DNA from: Gammaproteobacteria bacterium
Lineage (GTDB): Bacteria; Pseudomonadota; Gammaproteobacteria; Thiotrichales; Thiotrichaceae
Direction: 5' to 3'
DNA length: 64,000 bases
NCBI GenBank assembly: GCA_018822845.1
Contig: JAHJJD010000075.1
Span: 62,001 to 126,000 of the forward strand
Shown here: in pieces, positions 50,150 through 59,399 of the stretch
Numbering within the stretch: position 1 is the first letter of the stretch
Layout: every line of letters starts with the position of its first letter
Notes under the pieces: generated by a model
Database searches by the model: none
The model's input: only the letters and a program-made list of their open reading frames with translations
What the model was told of the DNA's origin: nothing
Made by a program: the position numbers and the translations under genes

Positions 50150-50998
50150 ATGATGATGAAAGCCATACCACAGTCCATGAAACGAACCACCACCAAAACC
50201 AAACAGGCCAGCAAACTTTCCGTTGGTCTGGACATCTTTGGCAACGCTATCCCGGAAGTGAAATCAGCGCTGGTGGAAGGCACCGGCAAGGCCCTGCGCA
50301 TCGTGCGGCGGCAGGATGTGATCGTGAAGCCAAGCCGCAAAAAAGCGGTGGCGAAAGCCAGGGTAGTTACCAGGAAAACCGCACTGGTTGCAGCCAGCCC
50401 GACCTTGCTGGGTCGCCTGATCCCATGGATCAAGCCGGTGGAGCAGCCGCATAAAAAGCCTGTAGCGAAAGTTGCCCCTGTACAGCGCAAGCACGACACA
50501 CAGGCGCACCCCGATGGTATCGGCGAGCGGCTGGAATACGCTTTCCGCCGCCTGCACCAGGAATTCAACGAGCGCGAGCAGCAACTTGAAGCCAAAATGC
50601 AGGAGCTGAAACAGCAGCACCAGCACACCCTGGCGGGCAAGACCAAAAGTCGTGCCTGGCTGGCACCCGTGGCGCTGGCGGCGGTTGGCGTGGTGGGTTA
50701 CATGATGTACGTCATGACCAGCATGCAGACTTCCATGACTGCCATGTCCGGCAATATCAACACCATGAACGGCCACATGGGCGTGATGGCGGGCGATACC
50801 CAGGTGATGTCGCAAAACATCCAGACCATGAACCAGTCCATGTACTACATGAACAATAATGTGGCCTACATGAGCGGCAATGTGGCGCAGATGAACCAGA
50901 AAGTCGGCACCCTTGCCCAGGCTGCCCAGCCAATGGGCGAAGCAGCTTCGGCGATTAGCCCCTTTACCAAAATGTTCAAGTCATTCATGCCGTTTTGA
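50150..50998 (+). CDS. Membrane-anchored protein with methionine-heptad coiled-coil tail
   Basis: 282 residues (start could be any of three consecutive ATGs; 50153 or 50156 are better spaced from ggag). Residues 1-115 are basic with A/K/V-rich stretches. A coiled coil (about 125-160, RRLHQEFNEREQQLEAKMQE) is followed by one membrane helix (about 168-188) and a Met/Asn/Gln-rich tail. In the tail every seventh residue from 192 to 248 is Met (nine in a row), and the position four after each is I, V, M or T, i.e. a d/a coiled-coil core. No family recognised. The tail presumably oligomerises on the far side of the membrane. Confidence 0.75.
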   Translation: MMMKAIPQSMKRTTTKTKQASKLSVGLDIFGNAIPEVKSALVEGTGKALRIVRRQDVIVKPSRKKAVAKARVVTRKTALVAASPTLLGRLIPWIKPVEQPHKKPVAKVAPVQRKHDTQAHPDGIGERLEYAFRRLHQEFNEREQQLEAKMQELKQQHQHTLAGKTKSRAWLAPVALAAVGVVGYMMYVMTSMQTSMTAMSGNINTMNGHMGVMAGDTQVMSQNIQTMNQSMYYMNNNVAYMSGNVAQMNQKVGTLAQAAQPMGEAASAISPFTKMFKSFMPF

Positions 50999-51010
50999 TA
51001 CATTTTCTTG

Positions 51011-51043
51011 CTCCCCTCCTTTGCAAAAGGAGGGGGTGGGGGA
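51011..51043. repeat. Palindromic C/G repeat
   Basis: ctcccctcctttgc-aaaaggagggggt, the same family as in smc, at 17248 and at 27270. It sits between the stops of two convergent genes and may serve as a bidirectional terminator. Confidence 0.7.
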
Positions 51044-51060
51044 GGATTTTCTTCGCCGGT

Positions 51061-51753
51061 TTACGGCAACAAACGCGCCCCTATGATTTTGTAGGTTTCC
51101 GCGCTAGTCAACGTATCCCAGAACGGCGCAGACTCGGGCGCAACCGCCCAGGCGATGATGGTCATGCACACCAGCGCCGTCGATTTCTCCCGTTTTTTCG
51201 TATCCAGAATTTTTAGCGCAGTACCAAACGACTTCTTGAGCCGGGAATTCATGAAATCCACGCTGTACAGCTCGTCCAGCAGCAGATGCAGCACAAACCC
51301 CAGGAACACGAACAAACCCATCAGCCAGGACACGAACGGGGTCTTGCCCATGATGTAATGGCTGAAACTGGTCGCCAGAAAAGTGAACAACAAGGCGGCG
51401 ACCAAGGTGTGTATGGAACCCCGGTGAGTCGTGTATTGGTGGAATATTATCCAGATTGGCCAGCGGATGGCGGCGAATACAGTCAGGCCGATGCCCCACA
51501 ACTCAACGATGGAACGTTCGTTCTCGATAGAAAATATCACCAGAAATGCCGCCATAATCCCGAATAGCGAAAACATGATGCGGCTGGGATAAGCATGTTG
51601 CAGATCAATGTCGGGTAGAATGCCGCCAATGGTTCCCATCAGTGCCAGCACCAACGCCTCGCGCGGTTCGACCAGCCCCACTTGCAGGCACAGGACAGAA
51701 AGCAACCCGGCTCCCGCCGCTGCCAGGGTAATGTGTGTATGAAAGTTAGCCAT
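51061..51753 (-). CDS. Inner-membrane metal-dependent hydrolase, YdjM-like (DUF457)
   Basis: 230 residues with about five membrane segments. Family residues: MANFHTHITLAAAGAGLLSV (early His), GGILPDIDLQHAYPSRI, HQYTTHRGSIHTLVAALLFT and GFVLHLLLDELYSVDF, a set of His/Asp that may bind metal. In E. coli YdjM is LexA-regulated; no SOS box was recognised here. Function unknown. Confidence 0.85.
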   Translation of the reverse strand: MANFHTHITLAAAGAGLLSVLCLQVGLVEPREALVLALMGTIGGILPDIDLQHAYPSRIMFSLFGIMAAFLVIFSIENERSIVELWGIGLTVFAAIRWPIWIIFHQYTTHRGSIHTLVAALLFTFLATSFSHYIMGKTPFVSWLMGLFVFLGFVLHLLLDELYSVDFMNSRLKKSFGTALKILDTKKREKSTALVCMTIIAWAVAPESAPFWDTLTSAETYKIIGARLLP

Positions 51754-51817
51754 GAATCTTTTACTTATTCCGCTGTCTGGTAAGAGGCCGCATAGGCTAT
51801 AAAAAGGGAGTCAACTA

Positions 51818-52744
51818 ATGCAAGGATTACCGATGTTGAAACGACGTTTCGCGCTTCTGCTGGCCACACTTGCCGTTACTGCGGTAGCGCACGGCAGTAT
51901 CTATGACCGTCAGCCGACTTTTTGCGACGCTTATGCCACCAAAGCGGTTAGCCAGAACCAGACGGCGCAGGCTGCCCGCTGCGATCTCAGCGGGTTGCGC
52001 TGGAGCGATGATTTTGAGGGGCAGAAACAATGGTGTGTTACGGTGCGCGAAGATGTTGCCCAGCGTGAAACCCGCGCCCGCACCGAAGCCTTGCTGCAAT
52101 GTTTCGGCAATGGGGTGGAATTGAATGCCAGCGACTTGCACCTGATCCCTGACGATCTGGGGGCGGAAATGATTGGTGCAGTGCGCACAGGAACATTTCC
52201 CCGCGTCCAGCAATTGCTGGCGGCTGGAACTGATCTCGACTACGAAGGGATGCAGGGCAATGACGGCAAAATCCTGTTCGTCGCCATTGGTGCGGAAAAC
52301 GAGGAAATCATCCGCTTTTTCATCAAGCTGGGCATGGATCCCAACGCTACTTTCAACGGCGGCTATAGCCCGGTTGCCATGATGGTGAGCAACCATCGCC
52401 TGCTGGAATACCTGCTGGACAATGGCGGCGACCCCAACAATACGGGCGAGTTGTATGATTTCAGGCAGTTACCACTGGTGTTTGCCATCCAGGCAAAAGA
52501 CCTGACGGCAACCCGAATCCTGATCAGGCATGGCGCACGGGTACAGGTCGACGAAATGATGGGTGAGTGCACGGCCAATACCTTGCTGGATTTGGCCATC
52601 AAGCAAGGCACGCCAGCCATTGTGGCCGAACTGCGCAAGGCCGGGGCGCAAACCTGGCAGGAATGCGCCCCACAGACTGTTGCACCGCCTACTGATCGGT
52701 CAACCAGTAAAACCGGTAAGGCGGAATCACCAACTCTTCTTTAA
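51818..52744 (+). CDS. Secreted or periplasmic ankyrin-repeat protein
   Basis: 308 residues from ATG 51818 (gggag upstream; a second Met at 51833 is possible). Signal peptide about 8-26 (RFALLLATLAVTAVAHGS). Four cysteines in the first 100 residues hint at disulfides. Ankyrin-type repeats span about 115-270: GTFPRVQQLLAAGTDLDYEG, ENEEIIRFFIKLGMDPNATF, HRLLEYLLDNGGDPNNTG, DLTATRILIRHGARVQVDE. It is a protein-interaction scaffold of unknown partner. The last 18 codons overlap the 3' end of the amylosucrase gene on the other strand. Confidence 0.85.
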   Translation: MQGLPMLKRRFALLLATLAVTAVAHGSIYDRQPTFCDAYATKAVSQNQTAQAARCDLSGLRWSDDFEGQKQWCVTVREDVAQRETRARTEALLQCFGNGVELNASDLHLIPDDLGAEMIGAVRTGTFPRVQQLLAAGTDLDYEGMQGNDGKILFVAIGAENEEIIRFFIKLGMDPNATFNGGYSPVAMMVSNHRLLEYLLDNGGDPNNTGELYDFRQLPLVFAIQAKDLTATRILIRHGARVQVDEMMGECTANTLLDLAIKQGTPAIVAELRKAGAQTWQECAPQTVAPPTDRSTSKTGKAESPTLL

Positions 52745-54644
52745 ACATCGCTGGCCGTTCGCCTGAGTACAGGTCACGCACGGAGGCGTTACGGAAATAG
52801 GCTTTGCGGCCAATATCTTCCAGATTCAGGTGTTGTGGTGAGTTGTCGAAGTTGGCGACTACCAGCACCCGCCTGCTGGGCTGGAGATGCTCGAAACGCG
52901 CAAACACGAACAGGTGCGGATTGCCCACATCCAGCAGTTCGCGGTTGTTGAAATCGGCAAAAGCGGTCACTTCCTTGCGTACCGAGATCATTTTCTTCAG
53001 GGCGGTGAACAGGCGGTATTCGATGCTTCCCGGCGTATTGCGCAATTCCGCCCGATCCCAGTTGATGCGCGGGCGGTGCGCCCAGCGGCTGTCATTGGCC
53101 TTGGCAGGGTCATCCAGATAGGTTTTGTCATTCAGCGTGCCGATTTCATCGCCGTAATACAGCAGCGGAATGCCACCGAATGAAAGGGTCATGCCGTGTA
53201 ACAGCAGGATAATCTTGATGGCAACATCAATCTGCTGCGGGTCGTCGGACTGCATGGCGCTTTCCAGCCCTACCAGCGAAGCCAGCGAGCCGGAAATGCG
53301 GGTGTCGCCGGTTTTGTTGTTATACCCGAACGGCAGGCCGCGCGCCGGGGAGGCGGCGTAGCTGCCGGTGTAATAGTCGATCAGGAACTGGCGATGGGCA
53401 TAAGGCTCGTAACCAACCGCGCGGATGTCGTTGTCATCAAAACCCAGCCCGATGTCATCATGGCAACGTATATAATTCAGCCAGGTGGCGCGTTCCAGCT
53501 TGTCGGGCAGGCTTTTGACGCCCTGGGTCAGCAGTTTGGCATTCTTGGTGGCGACCGCATCCCATAGCAAGGCCATGAAGGTGGCGTTATAGGCGATTTC
53601 GCATTCCTTGGCGTTGATCGCGTCTTCGCCGAAATACTTGATGATTTCGACCGGGGCGACGATGGCTTCGGCGATGAACAGCACGCCGGGGGCGCTGACC
53701 TGACAGCAGTCTTTCAGCAATTGCAGGATAAGGTGGGCTTCGCGCTCATTCTGGCAAATGCTGCCGATCTTTTTCCACAGGAAGGCGACTGCATCCAGCC
53801 GCAGGATGTCGACGCCCTTGTTCGCCCAGAACAGGATGATGTCGAGCATTTCGATGAATACTGCCGGGTTGCTGTAGTTCAGATCCCACTGGTAGCTGTT
53901 GAACACCGTCATCACCCATTTGCCCATTGCCTCATCCCAGGTGAAATTGCCGGGCGAGGTTTCGGGGAAGATTTCCGGCATGGTGGCTTCAAACATGTCC
54001 GGCACTTCGCGGCTGGCGAAAATGTAGTAGTAATCCTGATGCTGGAGGTCGCCTGCGCGTGCCTGTTGCGCCCATGCATGTTCGTCGGAAGTATGGTTCA
54101 GCACCACGTCCAGGGTCAGCAGGATGTTGCGCTTGCGCAGTTCATCCGCCAGCGTTTCCACATCGTCCAGCGTACCGAAACGGGCATCGATCTGGCGGAA
54201 ATCGCTGATCGCATAACCGCCGTCACTCGCGCCCCTGGGGCATTGCATCATGGGCATCAGGTGCACCATGTTGACGCCCAGTTCCTGAAAGTAATGCACC
54301 CGCCCTGTCAGGTCTGGCAGGTTTTTGGCGAAACCGTCAGCATACAGCGCCATGCCCACCCATTCCTGGCTGAGGAACCAGTTGTGATCCTTTTCGCGCG
54401 CAAGGTCGGAATCACGCAGGTATTGCGGGCGTAACAGATACTGCCGCGCCATGGTTTCCACCAGATGCTGAATGTGTTCGCGGGAGTCGTCGCGTTTGCC
54501 GTAGAGGATGCAGAACAGCGAATGGATGGAGTAGAAATTTGCGCCCAGCCGCGTGTAAAAGTGGCGTAACCCTTCGCCCTTGATGGTCGGGTCAAGCTCA
54601 ATCATGATGTCATTGAGGAGGGAATGGGAAACCTGTTCGTACAT
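52689..54644 (-). CDS. Amylosucrase (GH13, subfamily 4 type)
   Basis: 651 residues from ATG 54644 with a ggagggg Shine-Dalgarno. GH13 regions: LLTLDVVLNHTSDEHAWAQQ, GVDILRLDAVAFLWKKIG (nucleophile Asp), LFIAEAIVAP (acid Glu) and IRCHDDIGLGFDD (third Asp). N-terminal helical domain (FYTRLGANFYSIHSLFCILY) is typical. Transfers glucose from sucrose to alpha-glucan and frees fructose, which the fructokinase next door can phosphorylate. Sucrose hydrolysis is a usual side reaction. Last gene of the sucrose operon. Confidence 0.93.
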   Translation of the reverse strand: MYEQVSHSLLNDIMIELDPTIKGEGLRHFYTRLGANFYSIHSLFCILYGKRDDSREHIQHLVETMARQYLLRPQYLRDSDLAREKDHNWFLSQEWVGMALYADGFAKNLPDLTGRVHYFQELGVNMVHLMPMMQCPRGASDGGYAISDFRQIDARFGTLDDVETLADELRKRNILLTLDVVLNHTSDEHAWAQQARAGDLQHQDYYYIFASREVPDMFEATMPEIFPETSPGNFTWDEAMGKWVMTVFNSYQWDLNYSNPAVFIEMLDIILFWANKGVDILRLDAVAFLWKKIGSICQNEREAHLILQLLKDCCQVSAPGVLFIAEAIVAPVEIIKYFGEDAINAKECEIAYNATFMALLWDAVATKNAKLLTQGVKSLPDKLERATWLNYIRCHDDIGLGFDDNDIRAVGYEPYAHRQFLIDYYTGSYAASPARGLPFGYNNKTGDTRISGSLASLVGLESAMQSDDPQQIDVAIKIILLLHGMTLSFGGIPLLYYGDEIGTLNDKTYLDDPAKANDSRWAHRPRINWDRAELRNTPGSIEYRLFTALKKMISVRKEVTAFADFNNRELLDVGNPHLFVFARFEHLQPSRRVLVVANFDNSPQHLNLEDIGRKAYFRNASVRDLYSGERPAMFKEELVIPPYRFYWLTDQ

Positions 54645-54649
54645 GCTTG

Positions 54650-55558
54650 TTACCCCTCCCCCCAATCTTCGATAAATGCCCGGTAAAAATCCCGGTTTTG
54701 CGTGGTTGCGCCGCGTAAACCGACAACCGCGCTGGCGAACTGCTGGGCGCGTTGCAGGGTTTGTTCCATCGGCCAGCCATGCAGCAACCCGGTGATCAGC
54801 ACGCTGCTGAAAGAGTCGCCCGCGCCGACGGTATCAACCACTTGCCCCGCCAGTTGCGGCCTGACTTGCCAGCGTTCGTTCTGGTTGGAAACCGCCAGCG
54901 CGCCTGCTTCGCCCTGGGTGACCACCAGCCATTCCAGCGGCAGGGAGCAAAACAACTGGCGAATGCGTTCGTCAAGGCTTGCGGTTGGCGGCGCGAGCTG
55001 GGTCAGCTCATCGGCATTGATTTTGAGCCATTGCACACCTTCCAGCATGAGCAACACGGTTTCCCGGCTCCACCAGGGCGCGCGCAGGTTGATGTCGATG
55101 AAACGCCGTGTGCCTGCCTGCCGCCGCAGGCATTCCCAGGCACTGCGCGAAACCGGCTGGCGCAGGGCCAGACTGCCGTGATACAGCAGGCAATTGGCAG
55201 GCAGGGCAGGCAACTGCTGCGGCTGGATGAAATCCCAGGCACTGTCGGGTACGATGTGGTAGTGCGGCTCACCCTGGTGGAAAGTCACATCAACCGCACC
55301 TGTCGGGTATTGCTGGCTGGTTTGCAGGCCGGACAAATCCATCCCCCATGCCTGCATGCTGGCGCGTACCTGCTGACCCAGGGCATCAGCGCCGATGCTG
55401 GAAATGAACAGTGGTTGCAGGCCGAACGCTTGCAGGCTCCAGGCAACGTTGAACGGTGCGCCACCGAGGACGACAGTACCATCTGGAAAACGGTCAAACA
55501 GGACTTCACCAAAAATGACGGGGCGCAGGTGGCTGCCTGCTGTTTCCTTTGTGTCCAT
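54650..55558 (-). CDS. Fructokinase, PfkB/ribokinase family
   Basis: 302 residues from ATG 55558, overlapping the preceding stop by one base (tgatg), with ggagga upstream. Ribokinase motifs: VLGGAPFNVAWSLQAFG at the N-terminus and the catalytic VDTVGAGDSFSSVLITGLLH (Asp base). Sugar identity is inferred from its place between a sucrose-phosphate phosphatase and amylosucrase: fructose released from sucrose is returned to fructose-6-P. Confidence 0.92.
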   Translation of the reverse strand: MDTKETAGSHLRPVIFGEVLFDRFPDGTVVLGGAPFNVAWSLQAFGLQPLFISSIGADALGQQVRASMQAWGMDLSGLQTSQQYPTGAVDVTFHQGEPHYHIVPDSAWDFIQPQQLPALPANCLLYHGSLALRQPVSRSAWECLRRQAGTRRFIDINLRAPWWSRETVLLMLEGVQWLKINADELTQLAPPTASLDERIRQLFCSLPLEWLVVTQGEAGALAVSNQNERWQVRPQLAGQVVDTVGAGDSFSSVLITGLLHGWPMEQTLQRAQQFASAVVGLRGATTQNRDFYRAFIEDWGEG

Positions 55559-56403
55559 CAAGCTTCCTCCAGCCATGTGCCGACTTCGGGGTGGTAGTGA
55601 ACAATGCCTTCCAGTATACCCGCTGCGTAATTGCCGTTCATTCCGAGGAAACCGCCCTGGGCGAGGTAAAGCGCCTGTTCCGTGCCGCTCATGCGGGCCA
55701 TTTGCAGGGCTTCCAGCTTGATTTCGCGGCTGGCGTTATTCACCAGGGTAGCTGGAATGGGGCTGATCAGGACTGGCAGGTCGTTGCCGCTATCACCGGA
55801 GAATACCGTGGTTGCCAGACTGAAACCCTGCTTTTCCAGCAGGAATTCGATGGCGTGGCGTTTGCTGGCGCTGGCAGGCAGCACGTCCAGCAGGCCAGTG
55901 TTGGCAGGTTCGTCGATGCTCCAGATCAGGCTGGCGTGGATGCCATGTGCTTTCAGCAGCATCTGCATTTCATCCATCAGGTAGGTGTGGTTGAGGCTCA
56001 GATCGACGTAGTAGCTGAGTTTGTGGGTGTTCTGTTTGGTATTTTCCTGCAAGCGCAGGCCGTCGAAACCGTCTAACAGCGCCGCCAGTTGTGCGTGGTC
56101 GCGCCCACCCCAGTCGGGGGCAATATGTGCTTCCCATGCACCCCAGCGCTGCCATTCCTTGCCTTTACAAGCGTAGATGGTGGAACCAACGTCACCCAGC
56201 ACGAAATCAGGTGGAGGCAGGTCGTATTGGTGGATGGCCTCGCGCACCAGTGCCGCATGCCGCCCGGTGACGTAGGCGAGGGTGATTTCCGGCATTTCCG
56301 CCAGTTTGCGGAAGTATTTGCGTGCCTTGGGTGATTCCGGTTCATCCCCGTTGGGGATCAGGGTGCGGTCGAGGTCGGTGCAAATCAGCAATGCCGTTTT
56401 CAT
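55558..56403 (-). CDS. Sucrose-phosphate phosphatase (HAD Cof/SPP type)
   Basis: 281 residues. HAD motif I LICTDLDRTLIP (DxDxT), motif III region SKRHAIEFLLEKQG and motif IV VFSGDSGNDLPVL are intact. The cap domain (about 90-190) fits SPP. Removes phosphate from sucrose-6-phosphate made by the sucrose-phosphate synthase immediately upstream (atga overlap). Confidence 0.9.
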   Translation of the reverse strand: MKTALLICTDLDRTLIPNGDEPESPKARKYFRKLAEMPEITLAYVTGRHAALVREAIHQYDLPPPDFVLGDVGSTIYACKGKEWQRWGAWEAHIAPDWGGRDHAQLAALLDGFDGLRLQENTKQNTHKLSYYVDLSLNHTYLMDEMQMLLKAHGIHASLIWSIDEPANTGLLDVLPASASKRHAIEFLLEKQGFSLATTVFSGDSGNDLPVLISPIPATLVNNASREIKLEALQMARMSGTEQALYLAQGGFLGMNGNYAAGILEGIVHYHPEVGTWLEEA

Positions 56404-58550
56404 GCTGGCTGTACCTCGCAGGTCTGGAGGAAATCGTAGTGCTCGATGGCTTCCAGAATGCCTTCCGCATACGGGCGGGTGGCGAAGAAAATGCCTTCGG
56501 CGTTGGCCAGTTCGGAAAGCTCCTCATGGTGGCGGTTGGCGACCACGACCGCCAGTGTGTTGCCGCGCATCATGTCTTCATCGGCCCCCGAGCCGCCTGC
56601 CGTCAGGATGCGTTCCAGTGGAATGTCGCGGCGGTCGGCAAACCAGCGCAGCGCCAGCCCCTTGGATGCGCGTACCGGAATGATGTCGAGATATTGCCCG
56701 AATGACAGTATCACATTGGCAGCCTGCCCATGCTGATGCAGCAGGCTGGTGATGTGTGGAATGTCGGGCGCAATCTGCGGGTCGATGTAATAACTCAGCT
56801 TGAAACGGCTCTGCTCGCTTCTGGGTTGCAGTTTCAGCCCCGGCAGCTCTTGCAGCAGGCGGCGGATGATGTGCGGGTTCCACAGGTAGTCGATGTGTAT
56901 TTCCCAGGCACTATCGGGGACGAGGTTGGGGGCGTAATGGATTGCGGTGCCAAGGCTGGTAATCAGCACATCCGGCATCGGGATGGCGTGTTTCTTCAGT
57001 GCCTGCCGTGCGGAATCCAGCCGTCGCCCGCTAGCAATGCCAAACAGTACGCACTTGCGGTTGGCTTGCAGGGTTTCGATGAAAGGCGCGAGTGCTTCGG
57101 GTTTGCCCAGCAGGTTCTGGTCGAGGTCGGAAAACAGCGCCCGGTCGTGGTGCAATTGCTGGCGGCGTTTGGCCCGTAGTGGCGGGGAAGCTTCCGCCTG
57201 TTCCAGCAACGGCTGGATCACTTCCAGGTATTTTTCCACATGCGCGGGCCAGGAATAGTGCTGGCGGACACCGTGCAAACCGTTGCTGGCGAATGCTTCC
57301 CACTGCGCGGTTTCCGTCAGGATGCGCAGCAGTTTGGTGGCAATGTCGCTGCGGTCGAGCGGGTCAATCAGGTAGCCATTCTGGCAGTTGCCGATGATGT
57401 CGGTAGGGCCGCCGTCTTCCGTCGCCACAATGGGCACGCCGCAGGCAGCGGCTTCGATCAGGGTCAGGCCGAAAGGTTCGGTGAGCGCGGGGTTGACGAA
57501 GACGCCCTTGCTGAGCGCGGCCAGCCGGTACAGGGTGGGGACTTCGGCTGGTTGGTGGTGTTTGGGGTAGGCGACTTTGCCGTACAGGTCGTACTGGTCG
57601 ACGAGTAGCAGTATGTCATGCAGCACTTCCTGCGCGCCGCTGTCCATGTCGCTGATGTCGTCCCGGTTGCCTGCAATGACCACCAGGTTGGCGAGTTGCT
57701 GGAGTTCGGGCGATTCACCGTAGGCGCTGATCAGTGCGCTGATGTTTTTACGCGGGTCGGGGCGCGAAAGGGCGAGGATTATTGGTTTGCCGGGGTCTTG
57801 CAGGAAGCGGGCAACTTCGGCGGCAATGCTGCTGTTGTATTCGTCACCGGCAGGGGCGTGGAACAACTGCAAGTCGGTTCCCGGCGGCACTACGCGCATC
57901 CGTTCCGGTTGGTAGTGGTCGTAGAGGGCATATTGCTCCACGACTTCCTGGCGGGTGCTGGTGATGACGCGCTCGGCTACGCCCAGGGTGGTTTCCTCGG
58001 CTTCGATGCGGCGGGTGATGTTGTAGCGGGCTTCCAGTGCTTCCTTGCTGTGCCCGGCGGCCAGCAACTGGCGGCGCTTGCTGCGCCCGAGTGAGTGGCC
58101 GGTATGTACCAGCGGAATGCCCAGCTGGTTGGAAATGCGCGTGCCAACGTAACCGGCATCTGCATAGTGGCTGTGGATGATGGCGGGGCGGTGGGTTTGC
58201 TGCCTGATGTGTTCCAGCAGGGAATCGGCGAAGTTGTCGATGCTATCCCACAGTTGCTCCTTGGGCAGGTAGGCTGCTTCGCCGCACTCGATGCGCACGA
58301 TACGGGCGTTGGGGGAAAGCTGCTCGATGGGTTGGGCGTAATCCTCGCTTACAGCGGAGTCGATTACCCGGCGGGTAACCAGGTCTACTTGCCCGATGTC
58401 GGGGTGTTCGCCCAGCGCGCGTGCCAGTTCCACTACGTATTTGGTCTGGCCGCCAGTGTCGGCGTCACGCCCGAGTTCCATGTCTTGACCGCGAATTAGC
58501 CCGTGTACGCTGATCAGGACGATATACGGTTTGCTGTCGTCATTTGCCAT
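56400..58550 (-). CDS. Sucrose-phosphate synthase, bidomain (GT4 plus HAD-like C-terminus)
   Basis: 716 residues from ATG 58550 with ggagaac upstream. GT-B/GT4 part (about 1-450): ISVHGLIRGQDMELGRDADT, GGQTKYVVELARAL, IIHSHYADAGYVG, TGHSLGRSKR, LALSRPDPRKN, FVNPALTEPFGLTLIEAAAC. The C-terminal part (about 470-716) is HAD/SPP-like, but motif I reads DLDQNLLG (Asn for Thr) and the last motif GGSGADED lacks the usual GDSGND. It is therefore probably inactive as a phosphatase, and a separate SPP gene follows. Makes sucrose-6-P from UDP-glucose and fructose-6-P, a likely osmolyte or storage route. First gene of the operon. Confidence 0.92.
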   Translation of the reverse strand: MANDDSKPYIVLISVHGLIRGQDMELGRDADTGGQTKYVVELARALGEHPDIGQVDLVTRRVIDSAVSEDYAQPIEQLSPNARIVRIECGEAAYLPKEQLWDSIDNFADSLLEHIRQQTHRPAIIHSHYADAGYVGTRISNQLGIPLVHTGHSLGRSKRRQLLAAGHSKEALEARYNITRRIEAEETTLGVAERVITSTRQEVVEQYALYDHYQPERMRVVPPGTDLQLFHAPAGDEYNSSIAAEVARFLQDPGKPIILALSRPDPRKNISALISAYGESPELQQLANLVVIAGNRDDISDMDSGAQEVLHDILLLVDQYDLYGKVAYPKHHQPAEVPTLYRLAALSKGVFVNPALTEPFGLTLIEAAACGVPIVATEDGGPTDIIGNCQNGYLIDPLDRSDIATKLLRILTETAQWEAFASNGLHGVRQHYSWPAHVEKYLEVIQPLLEQAEASPPLRAKRRQQLHHDRALFSDLDQNLLGKPEALAPFIETLQANRKCVLFGIASGRRLDSARQALKKHAIPMPDVLITSLGTAIHYAPNLVPDSAWEIHIDYLWNPHIIRRLLQELPGLKLQPRSEQSRFKLSYYIDPQIAPDIPHITSLLHQHGQAANVILSFGQYLDIIPVRASKGLALRWFADRRDIPLERILTAGGSGADEDMMRGNTLAVVVANRHHEELSELANAEGIFFATRPYAEGILEAIEHYDFLQTCEVQPA

Positions 58551-58679
58551 GTTGTTCTCCGGTTTGCACACGCAAAGGCTGGCGCGCATGGAGTTTGTCT
58601 GAGGGTGTGGGGGCTATTCTAGCATGGATGAGGGAAGGGGGGGTATTGTGGGGGGATTGTATGGCATTGCGGCGCAGCC

Positions 58680-58710
58680 CTTCATGGATCGGATAAGCCA
58701 ATCCATGAAG
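58680..58710. repeat. Inverted repeat between gfa-like gene and the sucrose operon
   Basis: Exact 10-base arms cttcatggat / atccatgaag around an 11-base loop. Without a T run it is not a typical terminator. It may end the minus-strand gene stopping at 58722 or act as a regulatory site upstream of sps. Confidence 0.55.
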
Positions 58711-58721
58711 GCACGGCCTGT

Positions 58722-59399
58722 TTAATTAACATTGGCTTTTTTACTTTTGGCAACATGGGTAGCAATAGCGTCCATTAACGGCGGAGACAAGCAATCATAA
58801 GGCTCTAAACCCAGCTCGCGAATACGCCCGCGTATGCTGGCCATATCCGCTGGATTAGTGCCCGATTCAATTAATGAGGAAACAAACGCGGCGAAATTAA
58901 CCGGATCCCAACCTTTTTGCCCGGATAATTCAGTGTGAATGAAATCCAGGCCATAGAAAGGATGGGTTTTATCCTCAATACGCCCGTACATATGCGTACC
59001 GCATCCTTTGCAAGCATGACGCTGGATGCTTTGTGTGGGGTCAACTATGCTGAGTTTGGATTCATTAGCCGTGACTTTTACCTTATCCCGACTAACTACC
59101 GCGACTTGAGAAAACAGTGCACCTTTAGGCTTCCAGCATTGGGTGCAGCCGCAGATGTGGTTGTGCGCGGTTTGCGCGGAAACTTCCACCTCGACTTTGT
59201 CAGTAGCGCATAAGCACTTTAAAGTACCCCCATTAAATCCGGGGGTGGCCTTTCCCACCCCATTATCCACCGCTGGGTGTAGCTTGACCTTACTATAATG
59301 AGTGCTTGATGCGCTTGCCGGGGATACGTGAACGGATTCGGGCGCGTCTGAATCGGTTTGCCCTGCCAAGGCAGACAGCAGATTACTGAAATAACTCAT
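58722..59399 (-). CDS. GFA-family protein, S-(hydroxymethyl)glutathione synthase-like
   Basis: 225 residues. A 55-residue N-terminal extension precedes the zinc fold with structural and catalytic cysteines in [34 protein letters not shown] and [18 protein letters not shown]. The [13 protein letters not shown] segment and C-terminal region match Gfa-type enzymes, which speed adduct formation between formaldehyde and glutathione. Whether it does so here is not shown; no adhC neighbour is present. It marks the border to the AT-rich mobile region. Confidence 0.88.
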   Translation of the reverse strand: MSYFSNLLSALAGQTDSDAPESVHVSPASASSTHYSKVKLHPAVDNGVGKATPGFNGGTLKCLCATDKVEVEVSAQTAHNHICGCTQCWKPKGALFSQVAVVSRDKVKVTANESKLSIVDPTQSIQRHACKGCGTHMYGRIEDKTHPFYGLDFIHTELSGQKGWDPVNFAAFVSSLIESGTNPADMASIRGRIRELGLEPYDCLSPPLMDAIATHVAKSKKANVN

